Shown here: positions 23,676 through 33,504 of the stretch, in pieces
How positions within the stretch are numbered: position 1 is the first letter of the stretch
Layout: the number at the start of each line of letters is the position of its first letter
Source: Ostrinia nubilalis
Taxonomy: Eukaryota; Arthropoda; Insecta; Lepidoptera; Crambidae
Assembly: GCF_963855985.1 (NCBI RefSeq)
Contig: NC_087118.1
Coordinates: forward strand, 12,048,501-12,112,500
Reading direction: 5' to 3'
Length of the DNA: 64,000 nt
Notes under the pieces: generated by a model
Seen by the model: only the letters and a program-made list of their open reading frames with translations
Told to the model about the DNA's origin: nothing
Database searches by the model: none
Program-made: the position numbers and the translations under genes

Positions 23676-24203
23676 TGAAATGAAACACTCTTGTAGGTTG
23701 TTCTAACTTGTATTTCAGCACCACTGATTTACACAATTCCGACATTATGACGTCATCTTAATAGTACCTCTTGCTTTGAACGCTCAAATCGAACTGACTG
23801 TTCAGCGGCATGCCAGCGATAAGGTAACTTCCCCCTCCATCAGTGAAAGTCGACCGGTTCAAAACGACTTATCGACGGCATGCCCCGGAACTAGTCAAAT
23901 GCATTACTTATTTCATAATTAGCTGTTTTTTAATTTTTAAAATACTAAAATGTATACAATAAAAATCTAAAATAATTAAATTAAATAATAAATATGAAAT
24001 AATTGGATGTAATACAAAATAAATTCTAAAATCATTCTAATGTCTGCAAAATGCCTAGGAAGTAATCAAATAAAGTATTTTAATTTAATAATGGGTTTTT
24101 GGGTTCTTCTAAAATACAATACAAATACTAAAATTGTTGCAATAACTATTTAAAAGTAACCAATAAACGTATTAAATACAATATAAATTCTAAAATCATT
24201 ACA
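23676..24203 (-). repeat. LTR of the LARD-like element, right copy
   Basis: Same 528-bp sequence as 18182-18709, no difference seen by eye. Followed by the target duplication ATTG and then the resumed gypsy-1 RNase H. Confidence 0.85.
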
Positions 24204-24206
24204 ATT

Positions 24207-24470
24207 GGCAGTGACCATCAACCCCTGCGATGGCTGCTATCCCTGAAATCGCCAGCAGGAAGGTTAGTCCGTTGGGCCTTAAAACTCCAGTCTTTCGACA
24301 TCCAGTTCCAATATACCCCAGGGAAGGCAAACGTCGTGGCAGACACGCTCAGCAGACCTATTTGTTCATCCGAGACAAGCCAAGATTGCGGTATTTGCTC
24401 GATCATCTGCGATCTGCCCACGAAGTCACCAAGCCAACTGCGCCAGGATTCAGGAACAACTCGCAGACCC
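24207..24470 (+). pseudogene. Gypsy-1 pol, RNase H end and linker (frameshifted)
   Basis: Resumes the RNase H exactly after the insert (GSDHQPLRWLLSLKS, then FDIQFQYTPGKANVVADTLS). At 24447-24453 an extra 7 bases (gattcag, next to a similar cag.gaa block) shift the frame by one, so this register stops soon after while integrase lies in the next register. The upstream and downstream parts are otherwise well preserved. Confidence 0.8.
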
Positions 24471-24474
24471 TGAA

Positions 24475-25725
24475 GTGGAAAAAATTGTCAAAGACCTGGA
24501 GGACACCAACGATCTCAATGCCAAAAGATGGTCAGAGAGGGGTTACCTTATGGACCAAGGGGTTCTGTTCCGATACAATCCGGACTCTGATAGCGAAACC
24601 CCTCAGTTAGTTATTCCAGCCGGCCAAGTTGCAGAAATACTAAAGGAGCTACACGACTCCCCAACAGCCGGTCATCCAGGCATCGACAGAACGTACCAGA
24701 AGGTTGCCCAACTCTATTATTTCACAGGGATGCGGAGGAAAGTCACGGACTACGTGAAAGCCTGCATCCACTGCCAACGATACAAGGCATCTAACACCAA
24801 ACCCCAGGGTTTACTTCAGACACCGGTTATGAATCAACGTAACGAGGTATTAGCCATTGACCTATTCGGCCCGTTACCGGAAGGAGACCAGGGGGAGCGG
24901 TGGATTTTACTTGTGGAAGATACAGCAACCAGATGGACGGAACTGTACGCTCTCAAGGAAGCGACAGCAGAAGCCTGTGCACACACTCTTATTGAGGAGT
25001 ATTTTATGCGGTACGGTTTACCTCGCAGGATTATTTCGGACAACGGTGTCCAATTCGTGTCCGCAGTGATGCGTGAGTGCATGTTAGTCCTGGATATCAA
25101 ACAAAACTTCGTGCCATTGTACCATCCAGAAGCGAATCCTGCCGAGCGCAAAAACCGTGACCTGAAAGCAATGTTAGCACATCTCGTGGAAGAGGACCAC
25201 ACATCATGGCCAGTAAAGCTACCGGTGATCCGCTTTGCCTTGAATAGTGCAAAGTGCCGCACTACAGGTACGTCACCAGCTTTTCTAACTTTCGGCAGAG
25301 AAATGCGGTCCCCCACAGAGGTCGTACACGACCTTCGTGCTATCTCAAACAAAGACAATTTCGTCCCACAAATTACCCCTTATCTCAGGACATTCCTGAA
25401 GTCACTGTCAGCTGTGCGAGAACGGGTGGAGATCCAACAGGATAAGGCTAAGCAGTACGCTGATTCTACGCGTCGTCCCTCAGATGCATTCCAGGTTGGT
25501 GACTTAGTTCTTTTAAAATCTCACCTCCTGAGTAAAGGCTCCAAAGACCTGACGGCCAAGTTCTTCCCGCGCCGTGATGGACCTTATCGCATAGCAGAGA
25601 AGGTTAGCCCTACTACTTACAACATCTCCAGTACCGACCAGCCTGACATTGTTATAGCGAGATATCATACACAAGATCTTATCTTATTCTTATTCTTATT
25701 CTTATCTTACCCGTTACCAAGGTAG
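24475..25725 (+). CDS. Gypsy-1 integrase
   Basis: Inserts the DNA copy into the genome. HHCC zinc finger (HDSPTAGH ... CIHCQRYK), catalytic core with Asp in AIDLFGPLP, Asp in IISDNGVQF and Glu in NPAERKNRDLK, then a C-terminal GPY-like region (FPRRDGPYRIAEKVSPTTY). The ATG at 24475 is not a true start, since it is an internal part of pol. The end is abnormal: a TTATTC repeat at 25675-25708 adds about 28 bases and shifts the frame. The expected basic, AT-hook-like tail (KRKRGRPRKV, stop at about 25789) now lies out of register. Confidence 0.9.
   Translation: MEKIVKDLEDTNDLNAKRWSERGYLMDQGVLFRYNPDSDSETPQLVIPAGQVAEILKELHDSPTAGHPGIDRTYQKVAQLYYFTGMRRKVTDYVKACIHCQRYKASNTKPQGLLQTPVMNQRNEVLAIDLFGPLPEGDQGERWILLVEDTATRWTELYALKEATAEACAHTLIEEYFMRYGLPRRIISDNGVQFVSAVMRECMLVLDIKQNFVPLYHPEANPAERKNRDLKAMLAHLVEEDHTSWPVKLPVIRFALNSAKCRTTGTSPAFLTFGREMRSPTEVVHDLRAISNKDNFVPQITPYLRTFLKSLSAVRERVEIQQDKAKQYADSTRRPSDAFQVGDLVLLKSHLLSKGSKDLTAKFFPRRDGPYRIAEKVSPTTYNISSTDQPDIVIARYHTQDLILFLFLFLSYPLPR
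25675..25708 (+). repeat. TTATTC microsatellite in gypsy-1 pol
   Basis: Three to four units of TTATTC between 'gatctt' and 'acccgttacc'. Length of the insert is about 28 bases, not a multiple of three. Confidence 0.8.
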
Positions 25726-25852
25726 CGAAGCCGTCCCTCCGAAGCCCGTTATTCCTAAAAGGAAACGCGGAAGACCACGTAAGGTTTAGGGGGGGATGAT
25801 GGTTAATGCTAGACCACGGACGAGGGCGTTTCCCTGGTCTAGAGGGGGAGCA

Positions 25853-26074
25853 TATAGCAAACCGGTTACTACGTGCCTATCGCGCCGGCATCACGCTACG
25901 CTACCCGATATGGGCATAGCTCGAATCCCGCGCGAGCTACACCCCGCGCGCCGCGCCCCGCTAACGGTTACAGCGCTCTAGAATTTTCGATCGGCGTCCC
26001 GCCCATAGCCGCGACGCATCGATCGCCAGTACGCGTTCGCGCTCCGCACGTTACACGCGCGCGCGCTGCTCATA
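25853..26074 (+). repeat. 3' LTR of gypsy-1
   Basis: Identical as read to the 5' LTR and preceded by the polypurine tract AGAGGGGGAG. Confidence 0.9.
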
Positions 26075-26996
26075 ATATTCATTTATTTATTGCATCACAT
26101 ATGTATGTATGTACAGTAAGTAAGTTTTTCTTATTTATAAAGTTAAAGAAAGTTGATTGTTTCTACTTTTAAAGATAGAAACTAGATATATAAGGTTGCT
26201 TTCCAGGTCCAGTACATCCGTGAATAGTAATGATGACCGGGTCATGAAATCGAAACTCTATTTAGTCCGTCAGACAGAGAATTAGAAAATTTAGACTCAT
26301 ACTTTAATTTTTCCCATAATCGAAGAATTACTGTATTATAATGAGTTGAAATGTCGCGTGACGTCACTTTTGAGTAAAAATTCTACTCAAGAGTGACGTA
26401 TCGCGCCATTTCAACTCGATGTAGCACTGATATTATTAAATTATGAAAGAAAATAAAAAATATGAGTCTCATATTTTCTAATTATCTGTTTGACGGACAA
26501 ATAATTGAAATTTTGTCATCTAGCCTATTGATCTCGACTAAATGTGATGAATTCAAGACTTTTAAACAAAGAAAACAAGCCATAGTGTGCTCATTTTATA
26601 CCCTTTTGAGATGCTCTGTAATAGTTTATTACTTTACAAGTACTCCAACTTTTAATTGTTGCCAGTAGTGGTTACTTTTAGCTGTAATTTAAATTTGGGT
26701 TTCTTGTAAAGATATAAATTCCTTAGAGAAATTCTCAAAAAATTACAAATCCTTCTCCTGAGCATACTGGGGCTCTTCTCTATATGCAAAATTTATCATA
26801 ACCAAACGAAATCAATATGCGTCAGCAGAGAACCAGGAAAGCTGTCTTAATGTTTTGCTGTAATTGTATTTTTTTGTTCAAAATTTATGGTGATTAGTTT
26901 TGTTTAGAATTATTAGAAATATTATTTGTTTTGCCATAATTTTCCTGCAAAATTGTAAAAAAAATGTTATTTTTCGTATGCAAGCAAATTTGCTGT
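26075..26996. other. AT-rich spacer with one palindromic MITE
   Basis: Contains the palindrome at 26265-26498 and otherwise AT-rich sequence with no frame I can support. Near 26,976-26,993 'cgtatgcaagcaaattt' is the inverse of a stretch at about 28,006-28,021. Confidence 0.5.
26265..26498. mobile_element. Palindromic MITE
   Basis: 234-bp inverted repeat, ends GTCCGTCA...TGACGGAC, arms of about 100 bases including 'agaattagaaaat', and an inner palindrome 'gagttgaaatgtcgcg' / 'cgcgccatttcaactc'. No coding capacity. A common MITE type in moths as far as I recall. Confidence 0.75.
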
Positions 26997-27852
26997 AAAT
27001 AAAAAAGATGTTTACTCACCGAATATTTAACCAGAAAACACAAACGAGGCGATAAATAGACAGAATAACATACAGTTTCCGTAGTTCGTGTCACATACAA
27101 ACCGATTATTACACTCACAAACACTTATAAGCGATTTATCTATTTTTATAAGCAAAAACTCCCGAGAGCTCCGTACGCTAGCACTACACCGTGCGGGACG
27201 GGGGGGGGGAAGAGAATGTAAATTTATTAGTCTACGTCTATTAGTTTCGACGTAATTGTTGAACAAAGATACCCCTTCCCAACGGTTTCCATAGTAATCG
27301 GAATAGGTTGTGTGATTCTTTCAGGCAGTGCATTTTCGCATGTCGCGTGCGCTATGGAAACCGCTGGGAAGGGGTATCTTTGTTCAACAATTACGTCAAA
27401 ACTAATAGACGTAGACTAATAAATTTACATTCGTTTTGTAGAACCTAGCTCAAATACTAATAATACAATGCAAATAAAACATACCTTAACGACCTGGTTT
27501 TTCTTGTGTTGGAAAATAACTAAAAAAGAAGTGAAAAAAGTAATGTATTTTTCTAATTCAATCCATTCTTACTCCCATAAAATGTATGAAATTTGTGTCT
27601 GTTTTCTTCTTCTACTAATAGATAATTTTATTGGCTATCGCATGATATAAAATATTTGCCTATTAATGTTAAGCTACCCACGCTTTCACTTGTTTTTTAA
27701 AGAAGAGGTGTAAACTAAAAATTAAAAACTTAAATCGATGTAATTTTTCGAGAAATGGGTCAGGCCCCAAATTTGAAGTAATTTTATCGATAAAATTGTC
27801 CCTAGATTTTGCCCTTAAAGTTTGATCACTACAAGCCCGGACACACTGTATA
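26997..27852. repeat. Direct repeat E, left copy (856 bp)
   Basis: Nearly identical to 34935-35786 and in the same orientation, bracketing the R1-like LINE. Starts 'aaataaaaaagatg', ends 'cccggacacactgtata'. The end resembles a mariner terminus (CAGTGTGTCCGGGC), but no partner terminus is seen at the other end. Contains the palindromic MITE 27214-27432. A 60-codon frame (27468-27650) is shared by both copies simply because they are duplicates. Confidence 0.75.
27214..27432. mobile_element. Palindromic MITE inside repeat E
   Basis: 219 bp; arms of about 80 bases ('gaatgtaaatttattag' to 'cggtttccatag' and the reverse) with only one or two mismatches and a loop of about 60 bases. Present again at 35150-35368 as part of the second E copy. 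Confidence 0.8.
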
Positions 27853-28306
27853 CCCATTGATAAAGTGATTTATTCAAATGTATTATTAAAACTATGTATG
27901 TAAATAATGTATTGTTTACTATTTCCAGGCTTTTGTTGTTTAGAGAATTTGCACAAAGATATTTAACAGTGTAAAAACTATATTTGGTTGAGGTAGAAAT
28001 AATAAATTTGCTTGCATACGGGACTATTCCCACCTCTCGTTCCCACCACTGCAACTCCTGTGTAGCCAGGATCTACAGCTTGACCGCCACAAAAACCCAA
28101 CCAATGAAGGTCAAGTTTGTCCCGGGGGAAAGTTAAACTGTCATTGGACCCGCAACGAAATTAATCAGAAGAACATAGGAGGAGTTCGAAATTAAGGTTC
28201 GACTTCCCTCCATTGCAAAGCGGATGACAGGTGACAAACAAAGGTTTAAAACCTTTAAGAAAAGATTATGCACCACGGACAATAAATTAAATTAAGGGGG
28301 CCTATC

Positions 28307-29322
28307 TTATGAGCAATTAACAACTACCTGCCAATAATATTTTTCACAAAATCGCTTAAAAGCACGGAAATTTTTCCTTGTCGCGACAAGATCGGTGTAA
28401 TAAATTGCGGAAACAGATGTATGTTGTATTGAATTAAGCATTATATCACGTTCATGTTTCCAAAGATCACACTCCCACAAGATATGATGGGCAGACTGCT
28501 CATGACTGACATCATCAGTGGAACACTCGCAAAAAGGAGACGGAACTAGTTTGAATTCGTGAAGTTTATGTTTAAAGTTGCCATGTCCCGTGAGGAACTG
28601 CGACGAGCAATGGTCGATTTCTAACCATCGCCTAGTTAGACGTTCGCATACATTCGGGAAGAATTTATATAAGTGACATCCTTTGACTGACGTATCCCAT
28701 CTTTTTTGCCATTCATTAAGTAAATCTTCTTCAACGACTTCTCGGGAATCAAATAATCGACTTATTTTAGAACGATCGCGGCTATTTAAGAAATCGGAGG
28801 TTATATTTTCCCTTGATGCGAAGTACATAGCCGCACGCTTTTGTACCTCTAAGTCGACCGGCAGTACACCAGCCAGGACTGGCAGAGCCTCCGTGCTCAC
28901 AGTTCTGTAAGCTTTGCAAAGAAAAATCAATGCAAGGCGTTGACTTTGGAGTAGTTTCCGTCGAGCGGCTCCTATAGTAGCTCTGTCAGCCCAAACTGGT
29001 GCACCATAGCAAATGGAGCTTAAATAAGTGGCCGAATATATTACTCGGAGGATTTTAAACGTTAGACCCCACGTCGAGGTTGAAATGTGACTTAAGGCAT
29101 AAAAGTTCTTTTTAGCTTTTTACCGATCTGTTTAATGTGCTCGACAAAACTAAAGTTTTTCTCTAAAATTAGTCCGAGATAGCAAACAGATTCCCGTTTT
29201 TTAACAGTTATTTCATTGAATTTAATGCGAGGCAAAACTTTAAGATTACCTTTTAATAGAAGCTGATAAGTTTTGTGAGGGGCAAACTGCAAACGATTTC
29301 TGTCTCCCCATTGAGATATTAA
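28307..29322 (-). pseudogene. R1-like LINE ORF2, C-terminal part
   Basis: Continues the reverse transcriptase after the piggyBac-type insert. First frame ends at 29092 (ESVCYLGLILEKNFSFVEHI); one base is missing in an A run near 29,110-29,116 and the protein continues in the next register to 28307. It contains the R1-type YRTVSTEALPVLAGVLPVDL and a C-terminal Cys/His cluster (CECSTDDVSHEQSAHHILWEC) of the kind that closes ORF2 in R1, Jockey and related clades. Confidence 0.8.
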
Positions 29323-31405
29323 CCCTTATTCAAACGCGAGCTGGTATGCATTTTTTTTACAAAGTTGAAGTGGATTTTGGGTAATTGTGGGTCACTTATT
29401 TCATATTTTTGATCAAAATTTATAAAAAAATAGGGGAAGGGGTAGTTTTTTGGGTGGTAAATAATTTACCATTATCCATTCATGACTACGAATTACACTA
29501 GTTTACAAAAAAAAAGTTTTTCTTTTACCCAAAGATAATTCATATTGGATGTGTTTTCTATCAGCCCCCTTATTACAAAAATATACGTCTCATATTTTTA
29601 TCACGTCAAGTTTTTGAGATATTCACATTTACCTAAGTAAGCTGTCTTGTTAGCCGTGACGGAGTTTCTACTTTATTTTAATTGCGTTTAAGTATTATTT
29701 TAACATTTTCACTTATTTTAAAATGTCACCAAGGCAGTGTAAATTAAGCCCAAATAACTTTTTCTAAGTTTGTGGCCAAATTATATTATTGTCAAAAAAG
29801 AAGAGACCGGTCACTAAGGCCGTAAAACCGGCCTATTTCTATTACTTTCTAATCTCGGTAACAAACCTGATAAAAAATGGGTTCCTGGTGTAGTGTGCGA
29901 AAATTTGAGGAGTATATTATTGCACTAGGCTGCAGGAAAAAGAAAACATATACGAATTGGCACCCCAATGTTATGGAAAGAACCAACAAATCACACTAAT
30001 GTCTGTTACTTCTGCCTCACTGAAACTACAGGTTTTAACAACAAAAACCAAGAACATACAATATCCTGATGTTGCATCAGTCACAAGACCTGTGCTACAA
30101 TCTGAAGGAGTTATTACCCAGCAATTCCAGTAAGGGAAAGATGCTTGATATTAATTTAAAGCAGTAGTGAAAAGTTTCCTGGGAAACTATAAATTTATCT
30201 GAGAATTATGCAAAAATTGTTTCCAAATTATTGAGGAATTACCAAAGAATGGGTGTGAATAAGTCGTTAAAAATTCATTTTTTACATTGTCACCTGGATT
30301 TTTTTCCTGAGAACCTGGGAAGCGTGAGTGTTGAGCATGGCGAAAGTTTTCACCAGGATTTGAAGGTTTTTGAGGAATGATACCAAGGAATTTGGGATAA
30401 AAATATGTTAGCGGATTGCTGTTGGTCTATAATAAGGGAAACTGATACTAATTAATATAAAAGAAGGAGTAATACGACTCATTTTTGGTTGTTTTTAGAA
30501 ATAAATGTATAAAAATGATAAAAATTAACATAATCAATATTTACAAAATTTGACGTCCTAAATTTTTTCTAAGTTCAGTTTTTAAGTAAGGGTTAATAAC
30601 TCTAACGATACATATCAGTTTCATCTCTGGGTAAAAAACCTTGTAAACTAGTGTTATTAAATGTTGGTGGTAAAATAGTTACCATTGTCCATTTTGGTTT
30701 ATTTTTGGTTCTTGACTAGTGACTTCCTCTTGGTTCTACCTATATTTTATTAAATATTTTGGGAATGAAATAAATATATTGTTTTTATATTTATTAATAT
30801 TACTTATTATGCTTACAATTAGGATGCTTACCTTGAGTCTGAAACTAACAATTCACTAATTACGTAACGTCAAAACGTTACGTAAATAGATATCAAAATA
30901 ACTTAAAATTTCTCCAAATATTTATTTAGTTTTATTTGTGCACATACAAAAAACAGCAGTTTTTTTATATATCATCAAACTTTTGTCAAGACGGGATCGG
31001 ACAATGGTAAACTATTTACCACTTCTTTAAAATGTCTAAATTATATGAATAAATCAATTGCAGACGTTGCCTATAAGTGAGATTATACAATAAATGTTAT
31101 AGTTTAGGAATTTGAATCCAAAAAACACTTATCAGAATTTTCGTTGAACAAAGTTTCAAAAATACCAAAAACGCGCGCTAAAAACTTGAAATTTTTCACA
31201 CCAAAACCGTTTGGTTGACTTTGACATTACCTGACAGTGACAAATGACGTTGAAAAGTTGTAAAATGGCATAGATAAGTAAAAAAATATATTTAAAAATA
31301 TAAATAAGTGACCAAGATATCTTTAAGTATTACCATATCGAAAATTAGGATTCTTTTTTAAAAGTAAACAAAGTGGTAATATATTTACCTTTATTTGAAT
31401 AAGGG
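29323..31405. mobile_element. piggyBac-type element (TTAA duplication), non-autonomous
   Basis: Flanked by TTAA on both sides (29319-29322, 31406-31409), with 12-bp inverted ends CCCTTATTCAAA...TTTGAATAAGGG, which is diagnostic of the piggyBac superfamily. No transposase frame. A second end-like 'aagtaaggg' + TTAA at 30,585-30,596 suggests a composite or an internal end. It carries the decayed gene at 29722-30515. Confidence 0.88.
29722..30515 (+). pseudogene. Decayed copy of a multi-copy arthropod protein of unknown function
   Basis: Scattered over frames, with several stops and shifts, are motifs I recognise from a large uncharacterised protein family in arthropods: 'CKLSPNNFF.VCG' at the start, 'DKKWVP', 'TPMLWKEPTNH' followed by 'CYFCLTETTGF', 'YPDVASVTRPV', then 'FFPENLGSVSVEHGESFHQD' and a 'YQGIWDKNMLADCCW'-like block in the last third. 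The family name and function are unknown to me. The copy sits wholly inside the piggyBac-type element, so it was captured or is a relic of that element's cargo. Confidence 0.6.
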
Positions 31406-32825
31406 TTAAATTCAAGCATGTATCCGCTAGATTTTCAAGCTTTGATCTAGTGTCAGCCTCTATTAAAAGGAGACCGTCATCAGCGTACCCGGTTAACGAA
31501 CAGCCTTCGGGTAATGGTAATGCTAGAAAATCATCGAAACCCAAATTCCAAAGGTAGGGCCCTAGGACCGATCCTTGGGGACAGCCGCGCGTGAGCACCT
31601 TTGATTCAGCATGATGGCCGAGTTTTAATTTAGTTGTACCGTTACAAAAGTACGAGTGCAGTAGTGAATATATATTACTATAGCATCCACGAACTTTCAG
31701 TTTTAAGAGCAGGATCGGCCACCAAGCATTGTCGAAGGCACCTGAAATATCGAGGAATATTCCTACAACGTACTTTGCCACCGAGGACGTCACTTTTTGT
31801 CTGACAGATATTACTGCATCTGCAGTAGACTTCCCGGCGGTGAAGCCAAACTGCTGCTCGTGAAAAATTGGACCACCCGGTAGCAAACGCGGCACTACTA
31901 ATCGCTCTAACAGTTTACCTAATGAGGGAAGTAATGTAATAGGTCGGTACGATTTAGGATCTTCGGGCGGTTTGTCACCTCCCTTTGGTATAATTTTAAT
32001 AAATCCGCGACGCCATATACTCGGAAACACGCCCTCCGAGATACAACGAGTGAAAACATTAAGAATATCCGTTCCGGCTGTTTTACACGCTGCTTTAATC
32101 ATTTTATTTGATATTTTATCTTCGCCCGATGCTTTGTTTAAGGGTAAACTATTTACTATATCGTAAAACTCATCAAGGCTAGGAATAGAAGACACAGGCG
32201 ACTCAGGCAGCACCGCAATAGCATTTCTGACGTCCCGATGATAATCGTTATCGTCAGACACACTATCGTCGGGTATAAGCGCGTTAAGAAGAGCACCTGT
32301 TGTTTCCTCTACACCCACCGTATGAGTGTTGTTAATTTTTATGTTAGAAATATAAGCAATATCTAATTTACGGTTAGCTTTGAATTCATGATATATCGGA
32401 GACCACGGACCCTCTTTTTCTAATCTCTCGACTGTTTTCCGCAGTAACACGCCCTTGGCTTTAGTTACAGCAGCTCGATAATGGGACCTGGCAACCCTCA
32501 AAGAACATAAAGCATTTTCATATGCATCCCCAGTCACATTTGCCTTTCGAAGTGTGTTAAGCTTACGGCGAGCCCGGCGAAACTTTTTCCTAATTTCTAC
32601 CAGCGATTCATTCCACCAATCACATCTACGTACACCTCTAGTTGGAGCGCGACCAATCGCAACATCTGCACAATACGTAAAAGTATCGGACATAATTTCT
32701 GCACTATCAGTCGCGCCCAGGTCGGCACGAGTAAAATCTTTCTTTGGCATGAGACGCAAAAAGAGTACTGAAAAAAGCCCAGTCGGCCCCACGACATTTA
32801 TATCTATAGTTGTTGTTGCACTCAT
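31406..32825 (-). pseudogene. R1-like LINE ORF2, reverse transcriptase part
   Basis: Frame from 32825 runs into the piggyBac-type insert at 31405. Reverse transcriptase blocks: PKSYRPITLLPSLGKLLERL, QQFGFTAGKSTADAV, FLDISGAFDNAWW, RGCPQGSVLGPYLWN and catalytic GYADDGLLLIEA. The endonuclease part lies upstream in another register (shift near 32,765-32,790), so the natural ORF2 is broken here. The first 25 residues of this frame are probably not native. Confidence 0.85.
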
Positions 32826-33504
32826 GAACTGTGTGAACTGTGTCTTGTCGCGACATTGGTTTAAACTCGTACACTATCAAGCGATGATCACTACAAGACG
32901 CGTCGGGGAGGACACGCCACCTATCCAGCTGGACGTCTGCGCTAGAAAGCGTGACGTCAATATGAGACTCGCCCGTTGGGCTACTGTAGGTTGGTGGTGC
33001 ATTAGGGGTGTTGTGAATAACTAAGTTCATTTCAGCTATGAAGTCTTCCACGGCTGAGCGACGCTCCACATCAGTCGAGCGGAGCTTGCCGTGCCAAAGT
33101 GGAGATGACGCGTTCGCGTCAACTCCAATGATAACCCTACGCCCTGTTAGGGACTGTAATACAAAGCGTAGGTGGTGTAGATGAGGCCCAACCGGGTCAG
33201 AATATTGAAAGTAACAACTCACGACAAATATGGAGAAGGATGGGGAGGATACTTCCGCAACAGCGCAATGCGACGAAGAAAGGTTGGCAATAGACGTTAT
33301 TGTGAGTGTAGACGCGCGTGACACATAGATACCGGCGCGTGCACTGTTATTAATTTGAATAGTTTTGCAGCGCACGTCGACACGCTGATATTGTTCTTGT
33401 ACTAACACGAGATCTAAGTTGTATTCTACAATAAGTCTGTCCAACTCCAACGTAGCAATTTTATCGTTATGGAGGTTTAATTGGCCTATGGAGACTTTAG
33501 CCAT
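32707..33504 (-). pseudogene. R1-like LINE ORF2, endonuclease part
   Basis: APE-type endonuclease: QLNLHNDK, LVQEQYQRV, VIIGVDANASSPLWHG, SHIDVTLSS and SDHRLIVYEF in the expected order. Its ATG (33504-33502) overlaps the ORF1 stop in the string ATGGCTAA, an arrangement used by many LINEs for coupled translation. The frame shifts near 32,770 before the reverse transcriptase. Confidence 0.85.

Larger units (their letters stand above)
18182..24203 (-). mobile_element. Non-autonomous LTR retrotransposon (LARD-like) inside gypsy-1
   Basis: Two 528-bp LTRs (18182-18709, 23676-24203) that read as identical, ends TG...CA, target duplication ATTG (18178-18181, 24204-24207) inside the RNase H codons of gypsy-1. 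The 4.97-kb interior has no gag or pol frame, so it must borrow enzymes from another element. Orientation is uncertain: an Inr-like TCAGTTCG and a G-rich run before the LTR at 18710 ('gggaggcatcacggtgtcgg' on the minus strand, BEL/Pao-like) favour minus. Confidence 0.85.
13115..26074 (+). mobile_element. Ty3/gypsy LTR retrotransposon (gypsy-1), interrupted twice
   Basis: Two 222-bp LTRs (13115-13336, 25853-26074) that read as identical, a 4-bp duplication ATAT (13111-13114, 26075-26078), a primer site TGGCGCCCAACGT (13339-13351) of the tRNA-Lys type, and a polypurine tract AGAGGGGGAG just before the 3' LTR. Gene order is gag-protease-RT-RNase H-integrase. It is interrupted by P7 copy 5 and by a 6-kb LTR element; removal of each insert restores reading across the junction. 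Own length is about 6.2 kb. Tract and primer type suit the Osvaldo/gypsy-related groups (inference). Confidence 0.93.

Noticed and set aside
24230..24610. 126-codon frame overlapping the RNase H end
   Set aside because: Out of register with both RNase H and integrase; shadow frame.
27468..27650. 60-codon frame conserved at 35402-35584
   Set aside because: Conservation comes from duplication of the whole 0.85-kb repeat E; composition is AT-driven.
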